Shown: positions 35,092-43,769 of the stretch, piece after piece | How positions within the stretch are numbered: the first letter of the stretch is position 1 | Layout of the letters: each line of letters starts with the position of its first letter | NCBI GenBank assembly: GCA_902782665.1 | Contig: CACZOA010000070.1 | Coordinates: 1 to 44,351, forward strand | DNA length: 44,351 bases | From: an uncultured Bacteroidales bacterium | GTDB lineage: Bacteria; Bacteroidota; Bacteroidia; Bacteroidales; Paludibacteraceae | Direction of reading: 5' to 3' | Made by a program: the position numbers and the translations under genes | Notes under the pieces: generated by a model | Databases searched by the model: none | What the model was told of the DNA's origin: nothing | The model's input: only the letters and a program-made list of their open reading frames with translations

Positions 35092-36003
35092 TTAGATTAA
35101 ACCAAGAGCGTCACAAATCACAGCCTGACGGGCATACATTCCGTTTTTAGCCTGCTGGAAATAGTAAGCCTGTGGTGTGTCGTCAACATCATTAGCTATT
35201 TCGCCGACGCGAGGAAGCGGATGAAGAACCTTCATGTTAGGACGTGTGTTTCCAAGCATTGATGCGCATAGAGTGTATACGTTCTTCACTCTTTCGTATT
35301 CCATCAAGTCGGAGAAACGCTCCTTCTGCACTCTCGTCATATATAATATGTCTGTATTGCCAATCACGTCTTGAGACAATTCTTTCAAATCCAGGAAAGG
35401 AATGTTATTCTCTTTGCAGAACAACTTGTATTTCTCAGGCATAGCCAGTTCGTTTGGAGCGACGAAATTGAAAGTTGGAGAGAAATGAGACATCGCCATG
35501 ATAAGCGAGTGTACTGTACGTCCATATTTCAAGTCGCCAACCATTGTGATGTTGATATCGTTGAGTCTTCCCTGAGTCTGCTGGATAGTGAAAAGGTCAA
35601 GCATTGTTTGGGTTGGATGCTGGTTCGCACCGTCTCCTGCATTGATGACAGGAACATCGGTAACTTCAGACGCGTATCTTGCAGCTCCCTCTATGTGGTG
35701 GCGCATCACGATAACATCAGCGTAGTTGCTCACCATCTTAATTGTATCCTTTAGCGTCTCGCCCTTTGATGTGCTGGACGTAGCAGCGTCGCTAAAACCG
35801 ATAACTCTTGCACCAAGACGGTTGGCTGCAGTTTCAAAACTCAAACGTGTGCGAGTAGAAGGCTCAAAGAAAAGTGTAGCCACAACCTTTCCTTGCAATA
35901 TCTGTTGATTGGGGTTCTTTTCAAACTCTTTAGCGGCAGACAACACTCTTAAAATATCGTCTTTGCTGTAGTCTGTAATAGAAACCAAACTTTTACCTTT
36001 CAT
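35092..36003 (-). CDS. pyrB: Aspartate carbamoyltransferase catalytic subunit
   Basis: A 303-residue catalytic chain that makes N-carbamoyl-aspartate, the substrate of the dihydroorotase at 983. The carbamoyl-phosphate loop [13 protein letters not shown], the 80s-loop [18 protein letters not shown] and the C-terminal HPLPRVGEI are all present. It is first in an operon with pyrI, a flavin reductase, murA, menB, menC and a helicase. Confidence 0.96.
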   Translation of the reverse strand: MKGKSLVSITDYSKDDILRVLSAAKEFEKNPNQQILQGKVVATLFFEPSTRTRLSFETAANRLGARVIGFSDAATSSTSKGETLKDTIKMVSNYADVIVMRHHIEGAARYASEVTDVPVINAGDGANQHPTQTMLDLFTIQQTQGRLNDINITMVGDLKYGRTVHSLIMAMSHFSPTFNFVAPNELAMPEKYKLFCKENNIPFLDLKELSQDVIGNTDILYMTRVQKERFSDLMEYERVKNVYTLCASMLGNTRPNMKVLHPLPRVGEIANDVDDTPQAYYFQQAKNGMYARQAVICDALGLI

Positions 36004-36107
36004 TGTATGACTTATTGAAAAATTACGATGCTAAATTACAATAATTTATTTTGCCATTGTAAATCAGCAATCTAGCCCGTTTTGTTAATTATCTTACGTT
36101 TTCCTAG

Positions 36108-36115
36108 CAAAGTTA
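36108..36115 (-). promoter_or_regulatory. Probable -7 promoter element for the pyrB operon
   Basis: On the minus strand TAACTTTG matches TAnnTTTG. It would give a leader of about 95 bases before pyrB, long enough for a control element, although none was recognised. A proper -33 box is not seen. Confidence 0.35.
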
Positions 36116-36204
36116 ATAAAAATTTTGAACGATTCGTTTAGATAATGTTAAAAGATTTGGCAGGGTAAAATACAATGGATGTAATATCATACTTTGTACG
36201 ATAT

Positions 36205-36240
36205 TCTCTAATTTTTTTTTTTTGCTCTAATTTTTTTTTT
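36205..36240. repeat. Tandem CTCTAA + poly-T repeat
   Basis: CTCTAA followed by twelve T, a G, then CTCTAA followed by ten T. The two units are nearly identical and contain long homopolymers prone to length change. It lies upstream of the pyrB promoter region and downstream of the defence cassette. Confidence 0.75.
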
Positions 36241-36254
36241 GTGGCTATAACATA

Positions 36255-36283
36255 CAAAAGCATCCGTATTCAGGATGCTTTTG
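36255..36283 (-). terminator. Intrinsic terminator for the leftward defence operon
   Basis: CAAAAGCATCC (36255-36265) and GGATGCTTTTG (36273-36283) form a perfect 11-bp stem with a seven-base loop. Read on the minus strand the 3' arm ends in CTTTTGTATGTT. It sits 46 bases past the end of the membrane-protein gene, so it most likely ends the hsdS-to-36329 transcript. Otherwise 36004-36328 holds only the pyrB promoter and the poly-T repeat. Confidence 0.7.
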
Positions 36284-36328
36284 TGATTTATTTGAATATA
36301 GGTGTTTTTTGAATACAAGAAATTGCTT

Positions 36329-36916
36329 TCAGATTTCAATTACTATCTGTTTTAACTTATATAATTTATGTCTTATAGAGTCAATAATAATATCAATCTC
36401 AGATTTTCTTGTACTACTATATGTAACGATATCATTTGAAATATTTATATTATTACTGTCATTTGGTAGAATTGACGAATCTGTTAATAATAATCTAATT
36501 TGTTTAAGTTCTTTATTAATAGTTTCATTATCGTTTTTGAAATTCTTTTTTATTTCTTCATTAAAAGAATCATATATTTTTTTGTACCAAGTTCTACAAT
36601 ATTTATCCATTGATACAATTTCTGGATAATACGCCCCATTTGAGTTTTTTATTATAATACATAATCTTTTAAGTTCTGAATCTATGTCATCTATTTTGCT
36701 TGAATATAAGTCAATTTTTGATTTAGTTTTTCGTTGTATTGTTTGAATACAATAAGAAATATACCATCCTAACCAAGATACAACAACTAAGTTTATCACA
36801 TTGAATAGCGGCACATCAAATGACAAATGGAACAAATCAATATTTTCTGTTATCTGGCCAGCAACCCATCCAAATATAAATAAGGAAATAGCCAATAAAA
36901 TATTAAATAGTTTCAT
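36329..36916 (-). CDS. Two-TM coiled-coil protein of the GHKL/STAS-like cassette
   Basis: An unrecognised protein of about 195 residues. From the chosen start (MKLFNILLAISLFIFGWVAG) it has two membrane segments (about 1-20 and 38-60, the second VINLVVVSWLGWYISYCI), then a charged, helical cytoplasmic domain rich in Lys, Asn and Asp with coiled-coil character (KSKIDLYSSKIDDIDSELKRL). ATG 36916 overlaps the previous gene by 14 bases; an earlier ATG at 36940 is possible with a 38-base overlap. Such a short membrane anchor at the end of an apparent signalling cassette could be the effector or the membrane-docking part. No function is assigned. Confidence 0.7.
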   Translation of the reverse strand: MKLFNILLAISLFIFGWVAGQITENIDLFHLSFDVPLFNVINLVVVSWLGWYISYCIQTIQRKTKSKIDLYSSKIDDIDSELKRLCIIIKNSNGAYYPEIVSMDKYCRTWYKKIYDSFNEEIKKNFKNDNETINKELKQIRLLLTDSSILPNDSNNINISNDIVTYSSTRKSEIDIIIDSIRHKLYKLKQIVIEI

Positions 36917-37253
36917 TTGAATCTTTTTTGTTTTTTGCATCTTCTATATATTCCCATATTTCTTCAATATAGATATCATCTTCTTCTGATTTTAATTTTA
37001 GCGTGTTTTTTAATGTTTTGTAATCAATATCGTTAACACGTATCAATCCACCGAATGCTTCTTCCAAAAAAGAAGTTCCATAACCTGAAACTCCGTCCAA
37101 ATCAACTAACAAAGTCTTTTTTTGTATTATTGCTTCTTTTAATTTGGGCAATAAAATATTATTTCTGAACTCTTCTCCTGAAAAACTTCCTTCTTCCTTA
37201 TATCTCGGCCCCGGAGTCCTAGAAAAATCTTTTAATACTGATATATTTACCAT
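36903..37253 (-). CDS. STAS-like (DUF4325-type) small protein
   Basis: A 116-residue protein with a STAS-like core: FSGEEFRNNILLPKLKEAI, then the central strand-turn TLLVDLDGVSGYGTSFLEEAF (in two parts, residues 47-67) where GVSGYGTSFLEEAFGGL is the DUF4325 hallmark. STAS and STAS-like domains often pair with GHKL ATPases as in anti-sigma/anti-anti-sigma switches. The start overlaps the end of the GHKL gene by seven bases, pointing to a stoichiometric partner. The conserved Ser/Thr after the Gly turn (Ser-Gly-Tyr-Gly-Thr-Ser) may be a phosphorylation site for that kinase-like partner; this is inference. Confidence 0.72.
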   Translation of the reverse strand: MVNISVLKDFSRTPGPRYKEEGSFSGEEFRNNILLPKLKEAIIQKKTLLVDLDGVSGYGTSFLEEAFGGLIRVNDIDYKTLKNTLKLKSEEDDIYIEEIWEYIEDAKNKKDSNETI

Positions 37254-38305
37254 TTTAAATTTTTTATATTTTCGTTGATTTCACATGATACAAAAGTACC
37301 TTTTAAATTAAATTTCATCATATGGAAATCGTTATTTTCTACATCCGCATAAACACCATTTGAAATAATGATCAACTTTCCTATTCTTTTATTCATAAAA
37401 GCATTGTATATTCCTGGAAGCCCTTTCCCTCTAAAAGAGTCCCCTGTTGTTGTTTTGTGCAAATGACCTTGCAAAATTAATCTAAGAATCTCATTATTTG
37501 ATTGAACCCAAGGAAAAATTTGAGAAAAATATTTTTCCCAACCATAAAATCTATCTCCTGGCTTTTTGTTATTCAAACTATCAAATATGCCTTTTCCAAA
37601 ATCCATAAAAGAAATAGTAACCATTTTTTTCTCAATATTTTTATTTGATGATATCCACCAATGCTTTTCACCAGGATATTGTCCTGCATGGTTATTGGTA
37701 TTATGCATTAATTCTACTAAAGTTCGCTGAATGCCAGGACATCTCCTTTTTTCTGCCCATACTATCTGGCTAGCTTCTTCAATTATTTTATCTGCAAGAC
37801 TAGAGTCTACCTCTTTTTGTGCATGTGTATAGATTATATTATTAAGTTTTCCCACATCATAATTTTCCTGTTTCTTAATATTGTGTTTATATAGATGTTT
37901 GAAAAAACCAGAGTTTTCAAGTTTCTTTCTAAGTATTGGATCTTGAGGTTTGCTTCCATTAAAAGATATATTACTGGTAAGAAATCTAATCATGTTTGCT
38001 AACAATAACAAGATAGCACCATTGCCTAATTCTTTTACATTATCCATATTTACAAAAACAGGTGTCCTATTTTCATATTTCTTCTGAATAATACCAATAA
38101 ATTTTAACACTTCATTTTCGTTTTTTATTAGCGAAAAAATTTCAGGTGCCTTTACAAATGAGTATTTAATGGTTTCTTTTGTATTCTTTGCTAAACATCT
38201 TGGTCTACAACATTTATGGTCCAATCTCTTTTTATGTTTAAAATAAAGAGACCTTCGCATCTTTTTTTGATCCTGGTTCTTTTTTATAATTTTCTTATTT
38301 TTCAT
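37247..38305 (-). CDS. STAS-like + GHKL ATPase (HATPase) protein
   Basis: A 352-residue protein. The first 45 residues are strongly basic with a Cys-rich HKCCRPRC patch (30-37). Residues about 48-150 look STAS-like (TPVFVNMDNVKELGNGAILLLLANM, in part). A GHKL ATP-binding domain follows: N box LVELMHNTNNHA (196-207), G1 box FMDFGKGI (233-240), and G2 box RGKGLPGI (292-299). There is no HisKA or receiver domain, so it is not a normal sensor kinase; the layout recalls anti-sigma-factor kinases and other GHKL conflict proteins. It starts in an ATGA overlap with the hsdR stop (38302-38305) and overlaps the next gene by seven bases. Composition is far more AT-rich than hsdR. Confidence 0.72.
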   Translation of the reverse strand: MKNKKIIKKNQDQKKMRRSLYFKHKKRLDHKCCRPRCLAKNTKETIKYSFVKAPEIFSLIKNENEVLKFIGIIQKKYENRTPVFVNMDNVKELGNGAILLLLANMIRFLTSNISFNGSKPQDPILRKKLENSGFFKHLYKHNIKKQENYDVGKLNNIIYTHAQKEVDSSLADKIIEEASQIVWAEKRRCPGIQRTLVELMHNTNNHAGQYPGEKHWWISSNKNIEKKMVTISFMDFGKGIFDSLNNKKPGDRFYGWEKYFSQIFPWVQSNNEILRLILQGHLHKTTTGDSFRGKGLPGIYNAFMNKRIGKLIIISNGVYADVENNDFHMMKFNLKGTFVSCEINENIKNLKW

Positions 38306-41300
38306 TTTTTATTAAAAAATTTAATCTTTTTTTCCCCTTCCGCCACCATCGCCATCGGTCTCATCTCTTTCCAAACGTATGGTTTTGGATCTTCGTTCAC
38401 ACTTGAATTCTCTTTGAAATTCTCCACCTGGTCCATCACTTGGTCAAACACCTCTTGTGAGTACACAGGTGGGTATCCAGCTTTAATTAGACAGATTTTT
38501 ATATCTCTTGAAAGCTCTGTACGCACGTTTGTATTATTTAACCAATCTGCAAATGAAGACTTAAGATCTATTAGCTCCTTGATCTTCTTAGCCAGTGCCT
38601 TACACTTCTCATTGCCATTTGGTGTATCTTCACCATAAACGAAATTGTGCTTGTCTCTCATGTCAATCAAAATATCGTAGAATGCTTTTTCTTCAAATGT
38701 CAATCCCATTTGACGGAAGCTTGATCTGTCTTCGCCTAACTTTGCAAGTATCTCCAATGCTTGCTTTGTGGCATCAGCAATGATGGATGCAGTAGTTTCA
38801 GTTTGTGCTTCTGTCGCTTCCGCTAACGACAACTTACTCTTTCTGTCGTGGTATGCACTAATCGTCGCAATCAAAAGATCTTCATACTTTTGAGCCGCCA
38901 CCTTGTTGACTTTCTTATACTCTTTAATGGCTCTGCGTAGCATCTTCATCAGAATCTCCAATTTAGTGGCTGGCATCTTAATATCTGCCAACTGTTCCAA
39001 GAACTCAGGTCCATAGATATTTTCTCCAAGTTCTTCCTCTTGTGGTGTCAAGAGATTGCTTACTTCTCCACACTCCAATGCTCCTTGCACCATCTTTTCT
39101 ACTGCCTTATTCATGGAGTAGGTATCAATGGTTGTTCCTGATGTTTTTCGTAAATATCCAGCAACCGCCATTAAACATTGACCAAAGACAATCTGACTTT
39201 CTGTCAAGACTCCTGACGGATAACAAACATCGTATGCTTGTTTGAGTCGTTTTTCTATTCCTAAATAATATGTTTTTGCAGGAACTGAATTTGATTTTTT
39301 GCCAGTTGTTGATACTTGATCTGGCATTTTTAGAATAAATTCTGCGGCATCAGATAGGCATTGAAGTCTATCCATTGGATCAGCATTAGCATCCATGAAT
39401 GTAGTGAGATCAAAGCCATGAAACAAATCCTTTATTCCTTCAAGCAAATTGATGTACAGCACTCTTGCTTGCTCTACATCATCATCGGATGGACCGAAAT
39501 TTTCTCCACCGTATTTCTTTGTCGCCTGCATTAGATTATCATGAATGCCAATGTAGTCAATGATATATCCTTTGTCTTTATTCTTATACTTTCTGTTGAC
39601 ACGACTGATTGTTTGAATCAATGTATGCTTCTGGATAGGTTTGTCATTATATAGGTATGTCAAACATGGAACGTCAAATCCAGTGATCCACATATCCACA
39701 ACGATGACGATCTTGAAATTAGAATTTACTTTCTTGTACTCATCTTCAAGAAGTTGTCTGCGTGCTTTATCTCCAAGATAGTCATACATCTCCTTATCAT
39801 CGTTCTTACCTCTTGTCGCAATCATTGCAATACGAGGCATCGGAGTCAGTTTATCCAAATCTAACTTCGATAATTTGGAATCATCTGGAGATTTTTTCTC
39901 TTCAAACCATTCTGGTCGATGTTTCTTGAACTTCTGCAAAAGGTTGAATGCTATGGTTCTGTTGCTACAGACAATCATAGCCTTCTGAACATCGTCTGGT
40001 TTGCAGTCACATGCTTTATCGTAGTGATTGGCAATATCTTTAGCAAGCATATCAAGTCTGACTGGATCACCCAAGATTATTTCCATAGCACTCATAGCTT
40101 TTTTGCTTGCTGCTATATCCTCTTCAGATGCTCCTTCTTCAGCACATTGCTTGTAATATTCCTCTATCTCTTTTACCCTTTCATCGTTCAACGTAACCTT
40201 TGCCATGCGTGGAAAATATTGGATTGGCACTGTAATACCATCCTCTACTGCCTGTAGCATGTTATAGCTGTCAATGATTTCACCAAATACTTGGATAGTC
40301 TCGTCTATTGGTGTGCCAGTAAAGCCTACAAATGTGGCTCTTGGAAATGCAGTTCGCAAATGTTCCGCGTATGGTTTAGAGACGAATGCTCCTATCTTTG
40401 ATTCATTCTCTGCAGAAAGTTGCTCCCCTTTAGCAATGGTTCTTTCTTCACCAACTTGTGTTTTTACAACCAGTTTTTTACCCAAACTAACCTGTGTGCG
40501 GTGTGCCTCGTCTGAAAAACAGATTATATTTTTCCGTTCAGACAAAAGACCGATTGATTCGCAGAATTTTTGTATGGTGCAGATGAAGAATCCACCTGTC
40601 TCTCTAATTGATAATTCATCTTTTAGGTGCTGTCGGTCTCTGATAATCTCTACATTTCCTAATGCAAGGAAATCCTTTGATCTCAGAAAGAGTTTTCCTG
40701 CCTGACTCTGAAGATCCTCTCTATCCACAATCATGATGATTGTAGGGGAATTTAGCTCTGGGCAACGCAAGGTCAACTGTCTTGCAAGGAATGCCATTGT
40801 GTAGGTCTTGCCACATCCAGTCGCACCAAAGTATGTGCCACCTCGACGGTCATCGTTTCGCATGGCACTCAATACGCTCTCCCTTAACTTTCTTGCAGCA
40901 AAGAATTGAGGATATCGGCAGACCACTTCCTCCTCCTTATCATAATCATCATCTGGGAAATAGATATAGTCTCTTAATATCTCAAGAAATCTTTCTGTCT
41001 GGTAGACACCTCCTACTATTGTCTTAACTTGGTCTATTCCAGTTTTTGCGGCTGGATCATCATTGTTCACCTTCTTCCAAGCATAATAATGCTCGTATGG
41101 CGTATATGTCGTTCCAAGCAACGTGTGATTGGCTGTCGCATCACTAATGCAAGACAACGGACAATACTTAAGCAAATGAGGTATATCCCTCATATAACGC
41201 TTGTGAATCTGTTCGTATGCCATATCTATTGTGGCATTGGGATCAGACGGATTCTTTAATTCAAAGATGCAAAGAGGAATACCATTGACAAATAATAGCA

Positions 41301-41721
41301 CGTCTGGTATTCTGATATCGTTCTTTTGTCCGTAGGCAACCTCAAATTGGTTAACCACTCTGAATATATTGTTGGACGCATTTTCAAAATCCACGTACTT
41401 AACGTCACAGATTCCGTTCTGACTTGTGTATCTGAAGCCATCCCTTATAAGTTTGTATATGGCTTTTAAGGTTTTGTAATGCGTCCCTGCACCAAGATAG
41501 TTTATCTTGTCGGCAAGTATCTTGACATCATCATCTGTAAGTGTTGAACCGTCAAGATATTTAAGTTTAGACAAGTAGGCACACAAATCATCAGCAATCA
41601 AAGTCTCCTTTAGATTGCGGTGAATCTTGCTTCCGTGCGTATATGTCCAGCCATGCTTAGCCAGCAAATCCACCAAAGCCTCTTCATATTGCGATTCGTA
41701 TAATTTACCTGTCTTTGCCAT
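38302..41721 (-). CDS. hsdR: Type I restriction endonuclease subunit R (HsdR), system 2
   Basis: A 1139-residue HsdR of a family different from the one at 16359. The N-terminal nuclease shows IRIPDVLLFVNGIPLCIFELKN (two parts, about 137-158). The motor has Walker A GATGCGKT, DEAHRTQ, GFTGTPID and the later VVDMWITGFDVPCLTYLYNDKP (in part) with QTISRVNRKYKNKDKGYIIDYIG (in part). The long C-terminal helical region ends with a basic tail. It is ten bases downstream of the PD-(D/E)XK gene and overlaps the GHKL gene by four bases. The matching hsdM is presumably beyond the right edge. Confidence 0.93.
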   Translation of the reverse strand: MAKTGKLYESQYEEALVDLLAKHGWTYTHGSKIHRNLKETLIADDLCAYLSKLKYLDGSTLTDDDVKILADKINYLGAGTHYKTLKAIYKLIRDGFRYTSQNGICDVKYVDFENASNNIFRVVNQFEVAYGQKNDIRIPDVLLFVNGIPLCIFELKNPSDPNATIDMAYEQIHKRYMRDIPHLLKYCPLSCISDATANHTLLGTTYTPYEHYYAWKKVNNDDPAAKTGIDQVKTIVGGVYQTERFLEILRDYIYFPDDDYDKEEEVVCRYPQFFAARKLRESVLSAMRNDDRRGGTYFGATGCGKTYTMAFLARQLTLRCPELNSPTIIMIVDREDLQSQAGKLFLRSKDFLALGNVEIIRDRQHLKDELSIRETGGFFICTIQKFCESIGLLSERKNIICFSDEAHRTQVSLGKKLVVKTQVGEERTIAKGEQLSAENESKIGAFVSKPYAEHLRTAFPRATFVGFTGTPIDETIQVFGEIIDSYNMLQAVEDGITVPIQYFPRMAKVTLNDERVKEIEEYYKQCAEEGASEEDIAASKKAMSAMEIILGDPVRLDMLAKDIANHYDKACDCKPDDVQKAMIVCSNRTIAFNLLQKFKKHRPEWFEEKKSPDDSKLSKLDLDKLTPMPRIAMIATRGKNDDKEMYDYLGDKARRQLLEDEYKKVNSNFKIVIVVDMWITGFDVPCLTYLYNDKPIQKHTLIQTISRVNRKYKNKDKGYIIDYIGIHDNLMQATKKYGGENFGPSDDDVEQARVLYINLLEGIKDLFHGFDLTTFMDANADPMDRLQCLSDAAEFILKMPDQVSTTGKKSNSVPAKTYYLGIEKRLKQAYDVCYPSGVLTESQIVFGQCLMAVAGYLRKTSGTTIDTYSMNKAVEKMVQGALECGEVSNLLTPQEEELGENIYGPEFLEQLADIKMPATKLEILMKMLRRAIKEYKKVNKVAAQKYEDLLIATISAYHDRKSKLSLAEATEAQTETTASIIADATKQALEILAKLGEDRSSFRQMGLTFEEKAFYDILIDMRDKHNFVYGEDTPNGNEKCKALAKKIKELIDLKSSFADWLNNTNVRTELSRDIKICLIKAGYPPVYSQEVFDQVMDQVENFKENSSVNEDPKPYVWKEMRPMAMVAEGEKKIKFFNKK

Positions 41722-41731
41722 ATACCTAGTT

Positions 41732-42397
41732 CTAAGGAATTATTGTGTTGATGTCAATAGAATAGTTTACTTTCATATCTGGAACACCGCAATGATATAT
41801 ACGAAAATCGCTATAGTTGAAAGGTACTGGTGATTTGTTGCCAATAATGTCAAACTTTTTAGCTTTGTCTAATTGTCTTACAAAACTTGCTTCAAATCCT
41901 TGCTTCTTTGAATAATAATCTCTCTGTTCTGCTGTTGATTCAAAAGAAACAATCAAGCCTATTGGAATGAAATCGTTCTCTGTAAATCCTCGAACTGTTG
42001 ACATCAACCCTTTCATTTTTATATAAGAACCTAATAATTGACATCTTGCGTGGAATATTTGATCCGTTGAATAACCACTTTTTAATTCGCAAAACAGCAT
42101 ATACTTCTGACCATTTTTCTCGAATAGAATAATTCTGTCGCAATCATCATATAAAATATTATCCCACTGATCACCTGATATATAGAAAGTTGCTGGAGAT
42201 GCAATCTGTGCAAAAGAACTCATGTTCTTGGCAAGATAATGATCAAATGCAAATCCATTAATTCCATTTATTTTAAGTGATTGAAATTTAGTCGGATTTC
42301 CTAAATTATCTGGTTCTTCAACTACAATGCTGCCATTAACGTCAGTTACCGGAATTTTAGGATATATTAATTTGTAGTTATCAATAAGTGTTTTCAT
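41732..42397 (-). CDS. Putative PD-(D/E)XK nuclease partner of the ATPase
   Basis: A 221-residue protein not recognised as a named family. It contains a likely restriction-endonuclease core: YDDCDRIILFEK (D84-D87) followed by YMLFCELKSG (E104, K106) and a helix with DQIFHARCQLLGSYIKM (Q113, Q120). This is the order D...ExK...Q of the PD-(D/E)XK fold. It has no membrane segment. Its ATG overlaps the upstream ATPase stop by four bases (42394-42397). ATPase-plus-nuclease pairs of this build are common in phage defence (for example OLD-like and Gabija-like designs), and its place inside an hsd locus supports a defence role. Confidence 0.62.
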   Translation of the reverse strand: MKTLIDNYKLIYPKIPVTDVNGSIVVEEPDNLGNPTKFQSLKINGINGFAFDHYLAKNMSSFAQIASPATFYISGDQWDNILYDDCDRIILFEKNGQKYMLFCELKSGYSTDQIFHARCQLLGSYIKMKGLMSTVRGFTENDFIPIGLIVSFESTAEQRDYYSKKQGFEASFVRQLDKAKKFDIIGNKSPVPFNYSDFRIYHCGVPDMKVNYSIDINTIIP

Positions 42398-43686
42398 TTT
42401 TCATTCCCTTGTACTGTCAACTCATACAACATTACACTTAAATCCAAAGGCTTATCATTTGCACTATCAAATGTGTCAAAAGGAATTCCTGAAGAAACAT
42501 CTTGCTTTTTCAAAGTGACGTCACCATCTGCTTCTGTCTGCTCCAAATAATAAGCAGATAAAATGGAAGGGTCAAGAGTCACATTTGAAATTTTATATTC
42601 CTCACGTAACTCATTATACTTTTGCTCATCTTTTTCTTTTAAGATATGCAATCTTATTAGATCGTTTAATCTACGCATAAAATAATCACTATGCGTAGTG
42701 ATCTGCATATTAGCACCACCATTGGCCATCAATGCGATAATGTCTGCCATTTGGATTTGCTTTAATGGATGCAAATGAGACTCTGGCTCCTCTAACAATA
42801 TGGTACACTTGCTTATGTCTCTCTTCAAAATCAACTGTTGCAATGAACCGACTTCTCTGATAGAAGCCGCTGCAGCAGAAATCGGAAGTGTGACGCCATG
42901 AGTGACATAGACATATTTTTCACCATCCATTTTTATATCTCCTGCCAATACATCATGAATTAAATTGACTAAATCTGGAGATATTTTATCAGGAATTTCC
43001 TGTACCTTATTAAGCTCCTGCATATCATTAATGAAAGTTTGGCAAAGTCCTGTCTTTGCATTAGAAAACAGTGGAAATTCAGACATGTACATTCCTCTTG
43101 CAGGAGGCAAGACATAGCTATAGAGTAAATTTTGATAATTTCCAAAAATAGTCATTATAATCACAAAACGGAATAATGTTGCATAAGGAGATTCATCAGT
43201 TATACCAAGTTCCTTAAAGCGAATCATTAATCCAAAAAGAGAAAGCTTATTATAAGTTTCTGGATTATCACCGACTCCTCCTTTTTCTTGTTCATAAGAA
43301 AAAGAAAATGTTTGTTCCTGAACCGGCAAATCTATCTTTATATCAGCTTCAAATTCAGAATAACCCAACATATATTTTAGGTAATCGACAGCATCTTTAG
43401 CAAGCCATTTTTCTATCTCTTCTTTTGAAATTGAAAAAGACGCTTTACCTCCATTTTGATTTGGCATTGAACCATCAAATGAAATTCCCTTCGACTCCTG
43501 AATATATTTGAAAAAAACATTTAATCGTTTGTCACTCATCCATACCCAATAAAAATAGTGACAAAGAATCGCCACATAACTTTTCCCAAGACCGGAATAT
43601 CCAGAAAACAACATTAAAGGCTTGATTTCAATATCTGCATTTCTAATCAAACCTAATCTATTGATATGTACTTTTATTGACTTCAT
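42394..43686 (-). CDS. AAA15/AAA21-type (OLD/ABC-like) ATPase
   Basis: A 430-residue ABC-class ATPase of the AAA_15/AAA_21 kind. Walker A is GYSGLGKS (29-36). The large middle region carries no known motif. The C-terminal lobe has AAAASIREVGSLQQLIL (signature region), Walker B LLEEPESHLHP (E299, E300), and the switch-like TTHSDYF with a downstream DLIRL helix. There is no Toprim domain, so it is not a full OLD nuclease; the next gene supplies a separate nuclease-like protein. The gene has a promoter of its own at 43714-43744. Confidence 0.8.
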   Translation of the reverse strand: MKSIKVHINRLGLIRNADIEIKPLMLFSGYSGLGKSYVAILCHYFYWVWMSDKRLNVFFKYIQESKGISFDGSMPNQNGGKASFSISKEEIEKWLAKDAVDYLKYMLGYSEFEADIKIDLPVQEQTFSFSYEQEKGGVGDNPETYNKLSLFGLMIRFKELGITDESPYATLFRFVIIMTIFGNYQNLLYSYVLPPARGMYMSEFPLFSNAKTGLCQTFINDMQELNKVQEIPDKISPDLVNLIHDVLAGDIKMDGEKYVYVTHGVTLPISAAAASIREVGSLQQLILKRDISKCTILLEEPESHLHPLKQIQMADIIALMANGGANMQITTHSDYFMRRLNDLIRLHILKEKDEQKYNELREEYKISNVTLDPSILSAYYLEQTEADGDVTLKKQDVSSGIPFDTFDSANDKPLDLSVMLYELTVQGNEK

Positions 43687-43713
43687 TTTATCTATATATT
43701 ATCCTTTACATTA

Positions 43714-43744
43714 CAAAGATACGCTATATTCACATCAACACAAA
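43714..43744 (-). promoter_or_regulatory. Near-perfect Bacteroidetes promoter for the ATPase/nuclease pair
   Basis: On the minus strand TTTG (43744-43741), a 19-base spacer and TATCTTTG (43721-43714) match both consensus boxes and the spacing. The ATG of the ATPase is 28 bases downstream. It lies in the 83-base gap after hsdS and is the best promoter in the window. Confidence 0.75.
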
Positions 43745-43769
43745 ACAAGACTTAACATTACTACTTCTT

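Noticed and set aside
37247-38305. Ordinary sensor histidine kinase
   Set aside because: It has a GHKL ATP-binding domain but no HisKA, no HExxTP box and no membrane segment.
42394-43686. OLD-family nuclease
   Set aside because: The ATPase ends soon after the Walker B and switch region, with no Toprim domain (no DxD after an E-rich strand).
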